DNA from: Marsupella aquatica
Lineage: Eukaryota > Marchantiophyta
Length of the DNA stretch: 64,000 nt
Assembly (NCBI GenBank): GCA_973895155.1
Contig: OZ316897.1
Span: forward strand, 17,236,001-17,300,000
Direction of reading: 5' to 3'
The notes beneath the pieces are model-generated. The model ran no database searches. It was not told the DNA's origin and worked only from the letters and a program-made list of their open reading frames with translations. Position 1 is the stretch's first letter, and every line of letters starts with the position of its first letter. Position numbers and translations under genes: made by a program. Below are positions 46,071 to 58,479 of this stretch, piece by piece.

Positions 46071-48371
46071 GTCCTCGAGGTGGAATTTGCAAGACTTAGG
46101 AAGTTGATTGGGTTCTAAAAGGTTGATGTTTCGGTGATCTACTGGAAATTTTGTGCCTTCTAGATGGAATAGTTGCATCGCCACTGTATGGAGCCGGACA
46201 TTGCCGGCTTTGTAATATATTTGACTCTGCCTGGAAGGATGCCAAGCGTGGCTCGGGTCCAGTCTTTCAGGGTGCAATCTCCTGAGATATATTGTGTTTC
46301 TTCAAAGATATGTGATTGCAAATTGCGTGCTAGGTCATTGCTTGTGTGCTGCCAGCTTATCGTATCCTTCTTTTCGTTGGAGTCGGGCGAGGGATTTGGT
46401 CAAGATTCGTCTATCCGCTGTGGTCGTATGTTCGATGTTACTACCGAATATGTTACCTAGTGGTACGAGTATAAGTGTGGTTAGTTCATTCGATGCGCAA
46501 GCAAATGGCTTCGACCCTGAGACGACTTTCCTTGGAACCGATCTGAGAGGGTCGTAAATTGGCGCTGGAACATGTTTGTAGCTTTTTAGGATGCTGCTCT
46601 CCGTGTTGGATGTAGAGAGGCAATGTTCTCCCTGAAAGCGGTGGTGGTTATCAGACGACCTTGACTCACCATTGTTCTCCCTTATAAGTGCCGGTGTCCT
46701 TCATCGGACCTGGTTCCAGTAGTGCACCATGTAAGCAAGATATCCACGAGAATTATGTCTTTAAGCAAAGGCAAGACTAGGATCGCCAGAATGTTTTCCC
46801 TTTAAGAGCCAACTCGCATATAGCACACTCAACATTGTGTTAGCACTTGCAAGCCGAGTGGAAAAAGTGCACAAGGTCGCTAACTGTTCGGGGAAAAATG
46901 CAAAAGGTCTCAAAGTGTTTGAGCGAACGTCATCTTCTACCGTGCAATAAATGTCATCTGCACAAGGCTGGTTGTGTCCTTTGTTCTCATCGTCCCCATA
47001 CAGGGCGCTCTTTGTTTTATTATGAAGTTTAAGGTTCAGGATTTTAAGGGAAGTTTCTAGCCCTTGCCTTTGAACCTCCAAAACGTTTGTGGGCCAGAAA
47101 GGTTCTTGTCCTTTGGACCTCCAAAATGTTTGCAATCAGGCAATGAGGGAGTTCAAGCATGGCTCATTTATATGCTGCATGCTCCAGGGCCTCGCTGCAA
47201 ATTGACTCTAATCACACGGTTGACTCTAAGCACATGCTGAATGTGAGAGAAATGCAGAGGTACTTCGCTTTACACAAGAACTTTCAAGGAGGATACCACA
47301 AGGGTTACACCGAGTGAACGTCACAGGTAACTCTCAGTACGTTCCGCAAGCGAAATGTCTTTTCGGAGGCTCTACGTTCACTTTAGAAGAACTTTAGAGG
47401 GATTACCCTGAGCTAGTGTCACTGCAAACTGTTTCGACCCTCATCAACCAAGTACTTTCGAATTACACTCACTACTCACCTGAAACCCAGCAAGTTGCCA
47501 AGATAATTATGTCCCTCTAGGCAAATTGAAAATCTATTCTTCTCAGTAGCGCATGTGGAATCTACCAGGCACTACTCTGAAACCGCTGTAAGGTGCTCTA
47601 GAGCTTCGTCATTAAATGAGCTTACACCTAACGAAACCACCATCCACCCTCTGAGATTAAATCTGCCCCTTAGAACGAGTGGAGCTGGTCCTGGGTTTCG
47701 CCATTGTAGAGCCACTTAAATTGACCTCAGGGTGGCTTTACAAGAGTGGGAGGCCGTTGCTTCTTTTCATTCCCTGAGATTAAACAAGGATTGGAAACGG
47801 TGTTGCGTGTTTCCATCACTCAAACTTCATTCACCCACGATCTAAATCATAGCAGATGCCAATAGGAGTTCATAACAACTTCGATCTGAAACATGACCAG
47901 TGCAAGGCTTTAAACTGGCTTGAGGACCCTATAAGCACAACTGCCAATAAGAGTCCATAATACCTTTCCATCTGGAACATGACCAGCGTAACCTTTAACT
48001 GGCTTGAAGGCTCTATAACTGCAACTATTTAATGCCCGCCGATTTGTGTCCTCTCGTCACTGAAAGCTCACACAAATGGACTCCACCAAATGTCAGCTAC
48101 ACATGCTTCAATAGACTGGAGTCGCAGCTAGATTAAACGCAGGGACAGAAATCGAAAGACCTTAAAATTAGCCTATTAACCTCTACTGGGGAAATCCACT
48201 GGGGGAAGTCGTCCGATGGTCCATGAAAAGGATGGACACTCTACCTAATGCCTCGAATGTAAAACATACTCGTATCTATCTCAAATCTTCCGTTTAGCTT
48301 GCCCCTGCAATAGTCCACTGAAACATGCTGGAAATTCCAGAAGATTTTCATGACCTATTGGGCTTCACTGC
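46071..48371. other. Intergenic region between convergent bromodomain and RRM genes
   Basis: It should hold both 3' UTRs. A tandem duplication of about 83 bp lies at 47857-48030 (GCCAATA(G)GAGT(T/C)CATAA, then GAACATGACCAG and TTTAACTGGCTTGA occur twice). No gene is supported. Confidence 0.5.
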
Positions 48372-51300
48372 CTATCTGTCATCTTTCTTAGAATTCCCAG
48401 TGTTGGACAGATCCCTCCGCTCTGCGTCAATCAATTCCCTCAAATCTTCCAGGTCTATGAGCATCGATTTCATGGCACCTGTTAGATTGTCCAAAAGCTT
48501 ATCCTTTTGTACTTCCACCCAGTCCTGTATCTCAGCAGAATTCCGTATTTCCTCCAAAGTGCATTTTGGTGCCAAGTTCGCATGCCATCTCCGAAAATCG
48601 GCATTAACATCACCCAACCTGATGAAAGAACCCGAAGGTCAGACTAAATTATATTGGAAAACGCATGAAATAGTCTCTTGTCCCCAGTAGTCTGGGTAAT
48701 CTGCTCCCTTCTTGAGGCTCTATAAGGCCCGGAAGAACGACCAGGCCTAGACTTTAAGCAAACACACTGTTATATTCTGGACTCAGGGGTTTACCATTAC
48801 CGAGGACACATTCACGACTGTCAAAACCCTTCACGTATATGGAGACGAGTCAAAACCCTTCACATATATAAGGTGTGACAGGCGCATTATCGCAAACAAG
48901 ACAGACAGCCATCACAATAGGAAAACAACTGAACTCAGTAGCTTGCAAGAGCAGATTTCACCTGTCCAGTATCTTCCGCATGTTCCTCCGTTCATTTGGA
49001 TGGTAATAAACATCAACCACACCTTCCTTTCTCTGCACAATGTTGTCCACTCTACCGACCTTTCCACAGTTTTGAAGGATTAGGTTCTCTGAAGCATTGC
49101 CGATATTTGAAAGCCTTACAACAGTCGTCAAAATTGGCTCCCCAGTGGTTATTCGACACCAACGCCCGCCAAGGTAAACCCTATTTGATGCTAAAGCGCT
49201 GTCTCGTGCTTCCTCAGTCTGTGTTGCCCATTTTAAGAAACAAACTGTTAGAGACACCTAGAAGGGAACATACAGAAACATTAAAATTTTGAGACACTCG
49301 GTAAAATAAAGGAGAGCAAAGGTAGATATAGTATAATACGTTAAAATTCCCTACACAGGTTGGATCGCGGCAATTCATAAATGTTAGAAATCTACTTTCG
49401 TAAGAAATTGCTTTTCTGCAATTGTTTCCTTCAAGGATCCTTCATTATAGCAGACTGGTATCCTTCGGGAGGAAACATTAAGTTAATTTAAGGTTGGACT
49501 TTATGTGTGTCCGTGAGAAAACAAACATGACACGGTTTGACAACCGCAAGATAAAAACAGCAATACCTTGAATTCTACATGCGCTGAGTATGTTCCCCCG
49601 TCTTCCCGTGCGAGCTCTGATCGAGAGATGCTACCATGTGCAGACAACATCTTCTCCACTGCACTTATAGGCATGGGATACGGCAGGCCTTCAACTGCAA
49701 CTAGATAAGACCCATTACTTGAGGCTTTATTCGGATTCTCGCTGCCTGTATGTGATCTAGATCTGGTAGTGGGCAAACTCCGGGCACCATTGGTAATACG
49801 AGCATCAGAATTTCTGTCAGACGTCTTGTATGTCTCCGGTTTCTTGTTATATTCTGATGGCAGCTTGCGACCAGACCGACTCTCTGACCCAGTCCTCCTT
49901 GAACCAGAGCAGGCCTCTGTTAGGATTGTAGACCCCTTGATGAAGACTTTGTCTTTCCTAAGAGCTTTGGCTAGAGCCTCAGGTGTCTGCACACAAGGGG
50001 AAAAACAAAAGGAAAGCCACATCAAAGATCGCATCCCTCCTGTCCTTGAAAGGCACTAGATACCCCTGACGTAAGAGGATTGTATAGACTCACTCATAAC
50101 CAGAAGGCCGCAGGAAAATGTCACTTGGACAGAAGTAGCAAAAACGCAAATACCAGTTACCAACACTAAACACTATTTTGGCTGTACAAATTGTGTGGAA
50201 TTTCCGTACGTTTCTGCCCTTAGATCCTTTACTATGGACGGATTAACCCAACGAAACTATTGGACCAAAGATTCCCGTGTTGAACAACAACATCATTGCC
50301 AAAGCGAAGACCATGACCACTGGATAACGAAGAGTGAAATCGACTTAGAACTACCCGTAAACTCTATAGAAGATACACATATCAAAGGCAGTAAACTTTT
50401 CCATATCTTCGAACATAGGACCCTAATTTTTCTGATTCGTGAAAACCCCACTTTTCCAACATTTCACAACTGTTGAGTTACTAGGACAAAGCCTTGAATC
50501 AGAGTTGACATAAATCTCGCTAGAAAAATGTGCGTACCAACTAGTTTCGGAAAATTCAACTACCAGGAAGATGAGATGAACGGGTGTACGAGGGACAAGT
50601 CGAAAATTCCAGAGGGAATGCATAATACAAAGCAGGCAGTCGGGAACACACGAAAGGGGAAACATCTAGCATAATAAGGAGAAAGGTGAGGTCATACCGT
50701 AAAATCTACGAAGCCATAAGTGAACTTTGGGCCCGACCCCTTGGGTACCATGGCCTGTGCCCGTACGATCTCACCACAATCATCGTAGGCTGCCCTGAGA
50801 TCCGCCTCTGTGGCAGCTAGGGGCAAAAATCGAATAAATAACCCGTAGTTCTCACCTGTACTAGATTCTGATCGAGATCTTCGGCTGCGTGACCTCGTAT
50901 GATTGTCTGAAACTCCCATTTGTCTAGCTTCCTTGTATGTGTAATCCAACGCCCGCTCATCATCATCGTCATCGTCATCATCGTCCTCATCATCTTCATC
51001 ATCATAATCATCGTCAATCTCAGTAGATGAAATAATTTCTTCTTCCCGAGGTTCAGACTCTCTGTCCAGCTGACCAAGGTCTCGCAGCCGTCTCCAAAGG
51101 CCTGGATCAGCCTCAACTTCTCCAGATTTGGATTTCGACGGCTCAGACCTACTCTGAGTCTCGTCATTTGTGACGTCAGTTTGTTCCCAAAGCAGAGCTT
51201 CCGAGTCAAATTTTGATGCTTCTGTAGCCTCTGCCTCCGCTAGAACCTCTTGGGACTTCCTTTCATTGTCGATGTCCTCAGCAGTACGTCCATCGGCGCC

Positions 51301-52533
51301 AATGGTGGCTTGAGGTTGTCCATTATTCTCCGTGTTTGGGGAGTGGTCTCCCTCCCTGTGGGTAGAATTCTTCTCCAACTCCTCTACTATGTGCTTGACA
51401 ATTAGACGACTACCTCCTATCTCCTTGATAATTGCATTGACACTGGGCCACTTTCCTTCATGAGCTTCCTTGTGTCTGCACCCCAATACATATTGACACA
51501 TAACATATTTATTGGAGAGATCTGTTTGGATAAACGAATGTACAAAAGGGATTTGCTACAATACAATACAACACCCGCAGGTCTGGAAAGTTGGGCTTGC
51601 CAAATATATGTCATTCTTCATTGTTGGCCAAGAAAACATTGGTATATGCGATGTGAGTGAAAAGAAGCTAAGACAGTACCTCAGGACAAAGTTTTCCACA
51701 AGAGTATATCTTTCGGCCCTAGATAGCCGCGAACCCCTCTTTTGATGTAAGTCGGAAGAATCTTCTACTGCTGCCGCATGGGCGATAAATCGCACATGTC
51801 TTGCCGACGCTGGACTTTGCTGCACTGCCATTGATTTCCATCCAGTCCGGAGTTATTTACGGGCACACAAGATACGAACACAGTCATGATACGGAGATCA
51901 AAATACCTATCAGAACATAGGTGTCTGGCAAGAATTCCTCGAAAATGAAAACAGTGCAGATACCGTGAGAGGTCAGATGGTCCGATACTATTACAAAGAA
52001 CTTTTTCAACAACATTTCCGTAGCTACCTCGGCTCTCCTGAGATTCAAATCAGGAAAACGGAATCTCAAAGCTCTCTGCACTACACATAAACCTCAAACC
52101 AGACTGCAGGACTGCGAGATGGTTTAAAAGTTTTTAAAAACCCTGATCAACCCCTCCAAACATATTCTCCAATAGCTCCGATGTCTCACAAATTCAGGAG
52201 AAATAATCTAGGAAAACGGGAGCTCCAAGGGATGGAACTCTCAGAACACGTAAAACCCTCGTTGGCGGCTCCCACAAACAAAGACAATTCACCATAACGG
52301 CAGCAAACAGAGTCCAATAGCACCGAAATTGAACTGAGTCGAGCTACAAGAGAAGCAAACGAAAATTCGGCAGCCCATCCGAAATCACCACCGGCAGCCG
52401 CAGCTCACTAACCTTTGTGCTCACACGCAAGGGCGTGTTGAGACCAGGACCCGGAGAAGGCCACAGGGCTGAGAGAACAATGCAGCCTGCGCAAGCCCGA
52501 AAACCCGTGGCCCCAAGCCCGGGAGACTGCCAT
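48372..52533 (-). CDS. Organelle-targeted protein with three RRM-like domains and an acidic linker (6 exons)
   Basis: Probably binds RNA; the exact role is unknown. Minus-strand exons: 52533-52413, 51809-51680, 51475-50698, 49986-49567, 49218-48962 and 48618-48372, giving 1,953 nt and 650 aa with consistent phases. The first exon encodes MAVSRAWGHGFSGLRRLHCS, a typical mitochondrial or plastid targeting peptide. A motif at about 88-118 (HEGKWPSVNAIIKEIGGSRL, then IVKHIVEELE) is a small helical domain also found in other plant RNA-binding proteins. An Asp/Glu run is at about 238-257, an RS-rich patch (SRSRRSRSES) at about 278, RRM1 at about 295-370 (LFIRFLPL and YGFVDFT), RRM2 at about 437-510 and a degenerate RRM3 at about 513-570, then a C-terminal helical tail. 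The frame is open upstream to 52749 with an acidic MAEEYEE start, so an alternative N-terminus is possible. An ATG at 51831 is also in frame but would lack the targeting peptide. Confidence 0.85.
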
Positions 52534-53180
52534 GATATCTTTCGATCCTACCACTGCTACTCCTCCACCCCAACTCACAATGTGCATTCTGATTCCCAAC
52601 CCGTCGCTGCTCCTCCTCCTCCTCCCTGTGCCAAACTCTCCTGCCAGGACATGCCTAAACCCCTTCCTCCTCTTCCCTTCATTCCGCTCTTCCTCCCCAC
52701 ATTCCTCTTCCTCCTCGTACTCCTCCGCCTCCTCGTACTCCTCCGCCACCTACACAAATCCTGCTCGTTTCCATTCGACCACTCCTAAAACCCCTCCTCC
52801 TCCTCCTCCTGTGCTCTCTCTTCCTCGTGTAATCGACTGTAGATCTGTCTGCTCCTCCCAAATCCCAATCCCGACCTCGAAACCTAAACCCTCCCCATCC
52901 TTCGACTGCGTGCTACACCCATCACCGCCACCGCACGCATCTCCGAGCTCGCTCGCTCGCTCCACGCTACAGTCGCAGTGGACCACAGTACCACGGTTGG
53001 AGCTGAAGGAGCGCAACGCTGCATCGATCTCCCCTCAAGCGAGCGTGCGCAGATTGGAGCTCTCCGCCATAGCAAAGCAAGGCAAGGCAAGGCAAAGCAA
53101 TAGAAATGGTGGTGTTTAGGGTTTAGGAGAGCTTTCGTCTCGTGGGGAAGGGAGGGAGCCACCCAGCCTTCAGGGTTTTG
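52534..53180. promoter_or_regulatory. Promoter/leader region of the RRM gene with telo-box repeats
   Basis: On the minus strand CTAAACCCTAAACACC lies near 53112-53128, a doubled telo-box, followed by C/T-rich leader-like sequence down to the start at 52533. Opposite-strand frames of up to 195 codons are rich in Pro and Ser because of the pyrimidine tracts (CCTCCT)n near 52610-52820, and I regard them as shadows. Confidence 0.4.
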
Positions 53181-54080
53181 TGGACTGCCACTCTTCCAAC
53201 GAAAAGCGAAGAAAGAACACATCAGTATATTGCATTGTAAACTGAATTTTAGTCTCTTGCCATTTTTGGGGGGGGAGGGCCCTAATACATACTTTACCAA
53301 TTGTTTAGTTATATTTCCTTTTTTCACCAGTCTTCAAACAGAAAGCAAAGAAAGAACACATTTGTATTATAATGTGGACTGCCATTCTTCAAACGAAAAG
53401 CGAAGAAAGGACACATCTGTATATTGCATTGTAAACTGAATTTTAGTCTCTTACCATGTTTTGGGGGAGGGCCCTAATACATAATTTACCAATTCTTTAG
53501 TTCTATTCCTCCTTTTTCATCACCCATCACTTCTAACGAAAAGCGAAGAAAGAACACATCTGTATATTGCATTGTAATCTGAAATTTAGTCTCTTGCCTT
53601 TTTTTTGGGGGGGGGAGGGCCCTAATACAAACTTTACCAATTGTTTAGTTCTATTCCTTCTTTTCATCACCCATCACTTCTAGCAAAAAGCGAAGAAAGA
53701 ACACATCTGTACTAAGATCTGACATTTACTCTCTTGAGTTGTTTTTAGAGCCCTGATACACACTTTACCAATTGCTTATTTTTATTCCTTTTTCTGGCCA
53801 CTCTTCAAACTAAAAGCAATGAAAGAACAACCGTGTATTATGATCTGACATTCACTATCTTGCCATTTGTTTTGGGGGCTTTGATACATATTTTAACTAT
53901 TGTTTGGTTGAATTCCTTTTTTCTCACCACTTTTTTGCACCACTTTTCAAACGAAGGGCAATGAAAAGAGCAAGTGTGTATTATAATGTGAGGTTTACTA
54001 TCTTGACATTTTCTTGGCCAAATACACACTTTACCAATTGTTTACTTTAATTCCTGTTTTATTCACCACTGGTTACTTAG
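53180..54080 (+). repeat. Minisatellite array, about seven diverged units of 120-150 bp
   Basis: The block (C)AAACGAAAGCGAAGAAAGAACACATCTGTAT-like followed by TTTAGTCTCTTGCCATTTTTGGGGG, GGGCCCTAATACA, ACTTTACCAATTGTTTAGTT and TTCCTTTTTTCACCA recurs from 53200 to about 54070. Copies begin near 53200, 53335 (partial), 53395, 53536, 53685, 53810 and 53950, and diverge rightwards. It lies immediately upstream of the RRM gene promoter. Confidence 0.85.
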
Positions 54081-56514
54081 AATGATCCCACCATGGTCAT
54101 CTTGCACCCTGTTTGAGCCATATACAGCAGTTGAAACTAAGGTGAACTACTGTTTCTGTTACCCTAATTGTTGGCACATTTTTCTCAACAAGCTGTTTTG
54201 AATCTACAGTACTTACTACCAGGTTAGCACAGCAAAAATATAATTATCTGGGCATTTGAGTCCCTAGACAGAAATTTCAAGACTGTTTTGTGAAACTTGG
54301 AAAAACAAAAACAGTGCATATTTCAGGTATATTCTTAGTATTGTTGATGTGAAACACTGCTTTATCAAAGTAGAACTTGATATCTAGGAAAATGTGGGCT
54401 GCTGTGCTATCCTTTGAAAGGCAAAAGTATAAGGCCTTGCACATGGGATGCACTCATGTGATAGCCTGTATAGTATTAATATTATTCTGACAATTTTCCT
54501 AACTTGCCATTTTTGGGTCCAAACACCATTTTTTAAAGTTTAACTACAGTAGTACTTTGATCATCCGTGCACCTTGTTTGAACTAGTTGAAAGTCCACTC
54601 AACCTGTGATTATCTTGCACCTCATTTGAATCAAATAGTTGAAAGTCCACTCAACCCTGACTATTCCACTCTTGCGTCTGCCCTCCACTTAGGGATGAGT
54701 CTCTTGCTATCATCCCATCCCAACCATCCCATCCCATCCCATCCCAACCATCCCATCCCATCCCATCCCAACCAACCCTGCTCCTGGTCACCTTTAATTT
54801 GTAACATGGAAATATTTTGAGAAAAACATGGCAGCATATTAAATCTCAGAAACTATCATTTGTGATGAAGTCTATCATTCATGACCTACTTTGTAGAGTG
54901 AGGCCATAGGCTCTAATTTCTCTTGTGATAGACAATTTGATCCTTAGACTATGCTTGTGAGGAGGAACATGTAAAAAATGCCGATTCCAGAATAGACAAC
55001 AATGCGTAACATGAGAGCACTCAATTTCACACTACACCAACAGGACACCATGATAAATAAACTCATGAAGAATACATAACTCATGAGAAAGTACATGTGA
55101 AGATTGAGAGAGAGAATGATTGTTCTCCCCTAACTATTACATTCCAAGGGGACCAAGATGTGTGGGCCTAATCTAAGCAAATCTTATCCTAATGTAATCC
55201 AGGGTTAACTAACCCTAATAAGGCCAAACTAACTAAAACTGTTAGATATTGCTCTAGTCTTGTGACTCATGAGCTAATCACAATTAGGCTACCTCGAGTT
55301 AGGACCTAGCTAATGTTAGCGGTAGTGCTGTTGTGCATATAGCCAGGGCTGATGCCAGACCTTGGTGGAACTTAGGCTCATTGTTACGGAGCTAGTTGAG
55401 AGGTAGGGAGAGCTTGTGCTGTGGATGCTTGGTATGGCCGGTCGGCCTAGAATGCAGTAAAGCTCTTGTGTGTTCCCGTGGACATAGCCTCACGTGGAAG
55501 TGAACCACGTATCTCTCTATGTCGACTATTGTGCGTTGGATGGTTCATGGGCTTGCCGTTGCGAATGTCATCTATGCTCAACAAAAACCAGGAACTCGAG
55601 GTCAATCCTAAACCTCTTGCGACTACCCAGGCCCGATGGTTTATGCAGGGGAGAGTTGCGAGAGGGGAAGCCAGCCCAGGCAAAGGAGTCGTCGTCGGGG
55701 CTGGGATGACCGGGGTTAAGCACAACCAATTGCGCCTCACCACATGGCAGATGACCAATGAGAGCCAATGTTGGGTTAGCCCCTGCGGTTAAGTAAACCC
55801 TACATACGAAAAGGGGGGGAGGCAGGAAGTAATTAAAATAGAATGGGGGACAGCTTAGCGATTTCAGCCATTGTGGTGGACAGGTTATTAAAAACAGGTT
55901 CTCTGAAAAGTGCCAGCCTAAGGGTTTGCGACAATTCACAAATTAAGCTCCATGAAAACTCTCGCAAAAATTTGTGGGTTCCATGATGGTTTTCTGGGGT
56001 TGGGATTGGACACTCCCACTCCCAATGGTGGGTGGGAGCCTGGTTCCATGGCAGACCCGGGTTGTCCACTAAAATGGGTCCAATATGCTCACTCCTGTAC
56101 TACATGAAATGAATACTAGTGCTTACGTAACGTTGATATTGCCACGTGCCATTCTCTGATATGTGCCAGCGAAAGGCTGAATTGCACGGAAACGAAACAC
56201 TTGTCCATTTTCTGAAGCCCGGCTGCGTCAGCAGACACTTGGCATCAGATCATCAACGGCACTCACAGTCGTACATTCCTGACTCCTGAGGTTCTTTGGT
56301 GGACTTCGATTCAGCCATTCGATGGAATTCTTGTGGGCATTCTTGGACTGGAATTTAATGCGTCTCGATTTCTCCATGGCCGACTAAGGTTTTTGGAATT
56401 TAACCCAGAGAGAATCTTCACCATCACTTTCTCCCTCTGAACGGTTCGGATTGTTGCTGCCATTCTTCTTTCTTTCTCAAGGTTCTCAAGGTTCTGAAGG
56501 TGAGTCAGCTGTAA
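54081..56514. other. Gene-free stretch with a CATCC microsatellite
   Basis: A (CATCC/CCAAC)n microsatellite spans about 54713-54777. No gene is supported. Sequence near 55000-55330 and 55600-55830 has a retroelement or SINE-like look (for example GGGGTTAAGCACAACC near a possible Pol III box), but I cannot define ends. Confidence 0.45.
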
Positions 56515-56820
56515 TCAAGGATTCACTGAGTTTGGTGCTACCCCCAACGCTCGTACATCATTGTACACTTGTAGAGTGGAGCTGAGAAGTCGCACTGACT
56601 CGAAAAATTGGAAAGCAAGCCCAGGTGTGCATGGAGCGGAGAGGCTTCTTATAGCCAGGAGCTGCTCAGGGTCCATCAGATTGTCAAGCAACTTTTCAGG
56701 ACTGAGCACACTCGAACACTTTAGGCGGAGGTCTTTCAGAGTATAAGATTTGGGCTGAGATTGCAGGAACTGACTTCGGTATCTCACATAAGGATTGATT
56801 GTGTGCACTCTTTCGAGCAA
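56515..56820 (-). pseudogene. Possible PPR-protein fragment
   Basis: The minus-strand frame reads SPEKLLDNLMDPEQLLAIRS, then LAFQFFESVRLLSSTLQVYN and DVRALGVAPNS before a stop. The end resembles the second helix and loop of a pentatricopeptide repeat (VY.D.RALGVAPNS). There is no ATG before the internal MDPEQLL and an upstream stop is close, so this looks like a relic or a piece of a gene whose other exons I cannot see. It overlaps the leader of the glyoxalase-like gene, whose ATG is at 56896 on the plus strand. Confidence 0.3.
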
Positions 56821-56895
56821 AGAGAGGGGTCATCATTTATCACGCTTTTGAGGGACAAGCTCAGGTCAGGGGCGGAACCAGCACGTTGCAGCAAA

Positions 56896-58479
56896 ATGGC
56901 ACAACAGATGGGGAAGTTTGCGTACACTGTGGTATATGTGAAGGATGTGGTCCAGTCCAGCGAGTTTTACAAGAAAGCTTTTGGGATACAAGTACGCCGG
57001 TTGGAACAAAATCAAAAGTATGACTTGCTTTACTTCTTTTGTTTGCATGAAGCTGCTTGGAATGATTGGATCCTCAATCTTTTCTCATCTGGATTTCTCA
57101 ATATGCTCACCTTGATCGGGGGTTTCAATGTGTTCATTAGCCATCAACCTACGCCTAGTGTAATCTGTACGTTTGTTTGCAGTCTTGCCTCACGACATTG
57201 ACGTAGAGTCAATAGAAGCTAGGTACTGGCATGCTCATATGAATAGAGGTCCTGTTGACGACATTAGACGATACGCTTGCAATGCAATAGTGCTCCTGAA
57301 TGCTCCTACCTAGTGTCTCTCGAGCACAACAGGTCCGATTTCAACTCCGAGATGGCAGCAGATGAACGAACCAGGATTCAAAACCTGTTGTTTATACCCA
57401 AACGTATTCTCCACAGATTGTTGAGTATGAAGTACCTAGCTCATTCCGATCGATGAGTCATGAACTTACGTTCGACTCCTTCAAGTTCGGAAAGGGTTAG
57501 AAAAGCAATATACTTTCGTTCTTCCCTTTCTTCCTTTGTTTGGTGGACCCCGTCTCCTCCACCACAACCAGTCTGGCGGACGAAGCAATAGAAAGTTTTA
57601 ATCTCTTAATCGGTGGCGTTTAGTCTTCGTAGTTATGTGACAGCCAGCAATAAACCCGTGCGGCATGTTAACGACCACCAGATGGAGGATACGAGACGTT
57701 CTCAAGGCCGACCAAATTAATCATTCTTGGGTCTTTTTCGAAGTAGTGGGGACGAGAACCTCGGTCATGAGAGTGAAAGCTGGAACAATGAGACGAGAGT
57801 CAACTGGAAAAGAGTTAGGGCTGAACTGTTGAAGTTCATTTGGTGATTCTTGCAACTATGTATTCAGGTGGGGAGAGTTGGATTCGGGTGAGACGACCAT
57901 CGCGTTTACTCCTCTGGAGCAGCACGAAACAGCCATAACCGGGGGAGTGCAGACAGCCGACCTGGGAGAGCCGAGGCACAATGTCGAGCTTTGTTTCCAC
58001 TTCAACGATGTAGACGAGGCGTTCAAGGTTGGTTTCTCCTTCTCATCATTCATGTCAAGATAGTTAAATTGATCAATCAATTGGACACAATCTTAGTACA
58101 ATAGACACAAGACGGGGTTTCGAATCACGACAAAATACCCATTCTAATTTTTACTCTGCCACCTTTGAATTGTGCTTGCAATGCAAACTGTGGAGTGGTA
58201 CATTTCTAGTACAACGGACATAAGATGGGGTGTCTCGTTGAGTCTTGAACCCAATGTGTTCAGCCCATTAACATTACGATGTTAGCTGATGTTTTTGCAA
58301 CGCATTCTGTGAAATGCTGAGAACTAACATACAGGTGAATTGTGATGGATCAGCACGCAGTGTCAGTCGGGGCAGTGCCGGTCGCTCAACCTGAGGATAA
58401 ACCGTGGGGCCAGAGGGTTGGGTATGTGCGTGACATAAACGGTGTCATGGTTCGTCTAGGCAGTCCGGTTCACGAGTGA
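56896..58479 (+). CDS. Glyoxalase/bleomycin-resistance-fold protein (3 exons)
   Basis: A small vicinal-oxygen-chelate-fold protein of the plant lactoylglutathione-lyase-like family. Exons 56896-57017, 57868-58027 and 58354-58479 give 408 nt, 135 aa, in frame. Visible blocks: FAYTVVYVKDVVQSSEFYKK, FGIQVRRLEQ, WGELDSGETTIAFTPLEQHE, LCFHFNDVDEAF, VGAVPVAQPEDKPWGQRVGY and VRDINGVMVRLGSP. The His that begins the fold and binds metal in classic glyoxalase I is Tyr or Ala here, so methylglyoxal detoxification should not be assumed. No targeting peptide is present, so it is probably cytosolic. The third-exon acceptor (CAG at 58351-58353) is placed by homology; an earlier CAG at 58332-58334 breaks the frame. 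The first intron is 850 bp. Confidence 0.88.

Noticed and set aside
52532-53119. 195-codon Pro/Ser-rich frame on the plus strand
   Set aside because: It follows pyrimidine tracts and is antisense to the targeting-peptide exon and leader of the RRM gene.
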